DNA from: Rhexocercosporidium sp. MPI-PUGE-AT-0058
Taxonomy: Eukaryota; Ascomycota; Leotiomycetes; Helotiales
Direction of reading: 5' to 3'
Assembly: GCA_020746875.1 (NCBI GenBank)
Contig: JAGTJL010000006.1
Span: 930,001 to 994,000 of the forward strand
DNA: 64,000 nt
The notes under the pieces were generated by a model. The model did no database searches. It was not told the DNA's origin and worked only from the letters and a program-made list of their open reading frames with translations. Numbering within the stretch: the stretch's first letter is position 1; every line of letters starts with the position of its first letter. Positions 62,482 to 64,000 of this stretch are shown here, in pieces. The position numbers were made by a program, and so were the translations under genes.

Positions 62482-64000
62482 TCGTGTTTTGCCGCGGGAG
62501 CAAGAGGATGCGAGTCGTTTAAACATTCTGTCTTGGTTCGAGTTACTGTCCTTCCCAGAGTCTTGAAATGGTCCATGACGTTGTGTAGGAGTACTCCTCA
62601 TCCATGAGTGAGATCCAAAGTACCACGTCCTCTTCTCAAGACGTCGAGTAGTAGAACTCTTGTAAAGTCATGATGCATACTTTATCATGCATTTAGCTTC
62701 TACTGTAGCCTCACTCTCTTGGAATTTCGTCACGCGCATCTCTAACCTAAAAAAATCCATCCATGACTTCATATACAACATTTCAACAATCTCTCCCAAA
62801 CCCTCATTCGGAACACGCACCACCTACGTCGAAATATTCCCATAGAGTTTAAAGAAATAGCTCATCCAATCTCCCCGTCTCACAAACATTAGACAGACAC
62901 CCCTTCAAAGCTCCCCTCTCCACCATCCTCACCCTCTCATTGCGAGAAAGAGAAACCCATCTCTAGCAAGCTAAAACGACCCGACCTTCGGGAAGGGGGA
63001 AAACTCGATCTGATTAACCCCCCTCTCGAAACAAGCCGTTCTCGAAGAGTCGAAACATCAAACAAGCGCTTCGCAAGAAACGAAGAAACCTCCCGCAAAA
63101 CCCAAACCCCCCAAACAAAAACCAGAACCTCAAACCCAGATCCCAGCTCGTCCAATCCCATCATTCCCAACCACTCCATCCCGTCTCAACTCTCGAAGCT
63201 CGCCATTTCAGCCAGCCGCAAGGAACTGAAGTTACCAAACTAAACCCATGAAGACTGTTTCAAAGAAACCGAGGTTGAGTGAGGGAGGCTAGTATCACAA
63301 GCAAGACAAGCTGATCCGTCCAATCTTCGTCATGTTTGATGCAACTCGAACTAGGCATGACTCCTTGACAAGACTTCGGGTACAGTAGTCACCGACTTCC
63401 TCGCGTACCGAAGCATACCTAGAGATCTTGCGAGAAACAGACTGGTCTGAAGAGGATGGAGCGAGAAACAGTCTGAGAAACTTTCTCCGATTGAACCACT
63501 GACCCGAGAATTGAGCACAGAGAGATTTAACTAAATGAAACTAGAACCAAACCTTCACATGATGACATCAGATCACACAAGCCAAAGGCATCTTTACCGG
63601 ATTTTCAATGCATTCTAAAGGGTACAGGGTACAATTCCGTGTGAAAGATCAATGAACGCCCCAGTTCCTGTTCATCGCAGATCAGAATGATTCTCAAAGT
63701 GACCGAAGAAAGAAGGCAGCAAATGAAGAAAAACGCCCCGCGATGCAATGCCAGTCCATGCCAATACCCCTGCTCGCCCTCGTGCGTCTCATTCTCCTGC
63801 AGACAAAAAAAGCAGGATTATCAGTGTGAAAAGTTGATTTCGTCGAGTACTCTATCAGTCGATTACAATTTTTGCATTGCATCTGTAGTTTGTTTCACTT
63901 TGCCAAACTTCGTCGATGACGTTGGTAAGTTGGGGTCTCCGCTTGAGCGAAGCTCACCATCTCGCAAGTGCGAGTGTTGATTCATCCTTGATTCTGATCT
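62482..64000. other. No supported gene
   Basis: Short overlapping frames only. The last (63687-63980 plus) runs near the window end and is not recognisable. Confidence 0.45.

Overview
This is nuclear DNA of a filamentous ascomycete (Pezizomycotina). The evidence is the short 45-66 nt introns with GTAAGT-type donors and CTAAC/TTAAC branch sites, an Mpe1-type polyadenylation factor, a CBM1-carrying cellulase-like protein, and transposons whose reading frames are broken mainly by C-to-T/G-to-A stops (RIP-like). A leotiomycete is my guess from the look of the proteins, not something the sequence proves.

Layout. 1-15.9 kb is gene-poor core sequence holding mpe1 (minus, 3 exons) and a Yippee-family gene (minus). 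15.9-16.9 kb holds an ornithine decarboxylase antizyme gene whose two reading frames are joined only by a +1 programmed ribosomal frameshift. 21.3-33.1 kb is an accessory, repeat-rich block: a dead group III hybrid histidine kinase, a dead DUF3435 (Starship-captain type) tyrosine recombinase on the same strand, an intact DEDDh-exonuclease gene, and a three-deep transposon nest (piggyBac-like containing Tc1-like A containing Tc1-like B). The nest later suffered a clean 3.94 kb internal inversion. 34.2-35.4 kb carries three small ORFs; the first two are tandem paralogues with a shared intron position. 38.5-44.6 kb is an amino-acid permease gene with two frameshifts and a 4.0 kb insertion in its last intron. 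The insertion is flanked by an 8-bp direct repeat and carries a coiled-coil protein gene and a 74-bp perfect palindrome. 46.1-47.3 kb is a secreted GH131-CBM1 protein. 49.6-51.6 kb is another decayed Tc1/mariner-like element. 53.9-57.5 kb holds two fungal-specific genes of unknown function. The last 6 kb has no gene I can support, but contains a second hairpin related to the palindrome at 42.7 kb.

How the parts relate. The core genes (mpe1, Yippee, antizyme, GH131, the 535-aa conserved protein) are ordinary unlinked fungal genes. The interest lies in the mobile content. Frames that reconnect exactly across insertions and inversion breakpoints let the order of events be read directly, and the permease insertion and the paired hairpins look like mobile sequences that do not fit the transposon classes I recognise. 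All homology statements come from reading translated sequence by eye; no database search was run.
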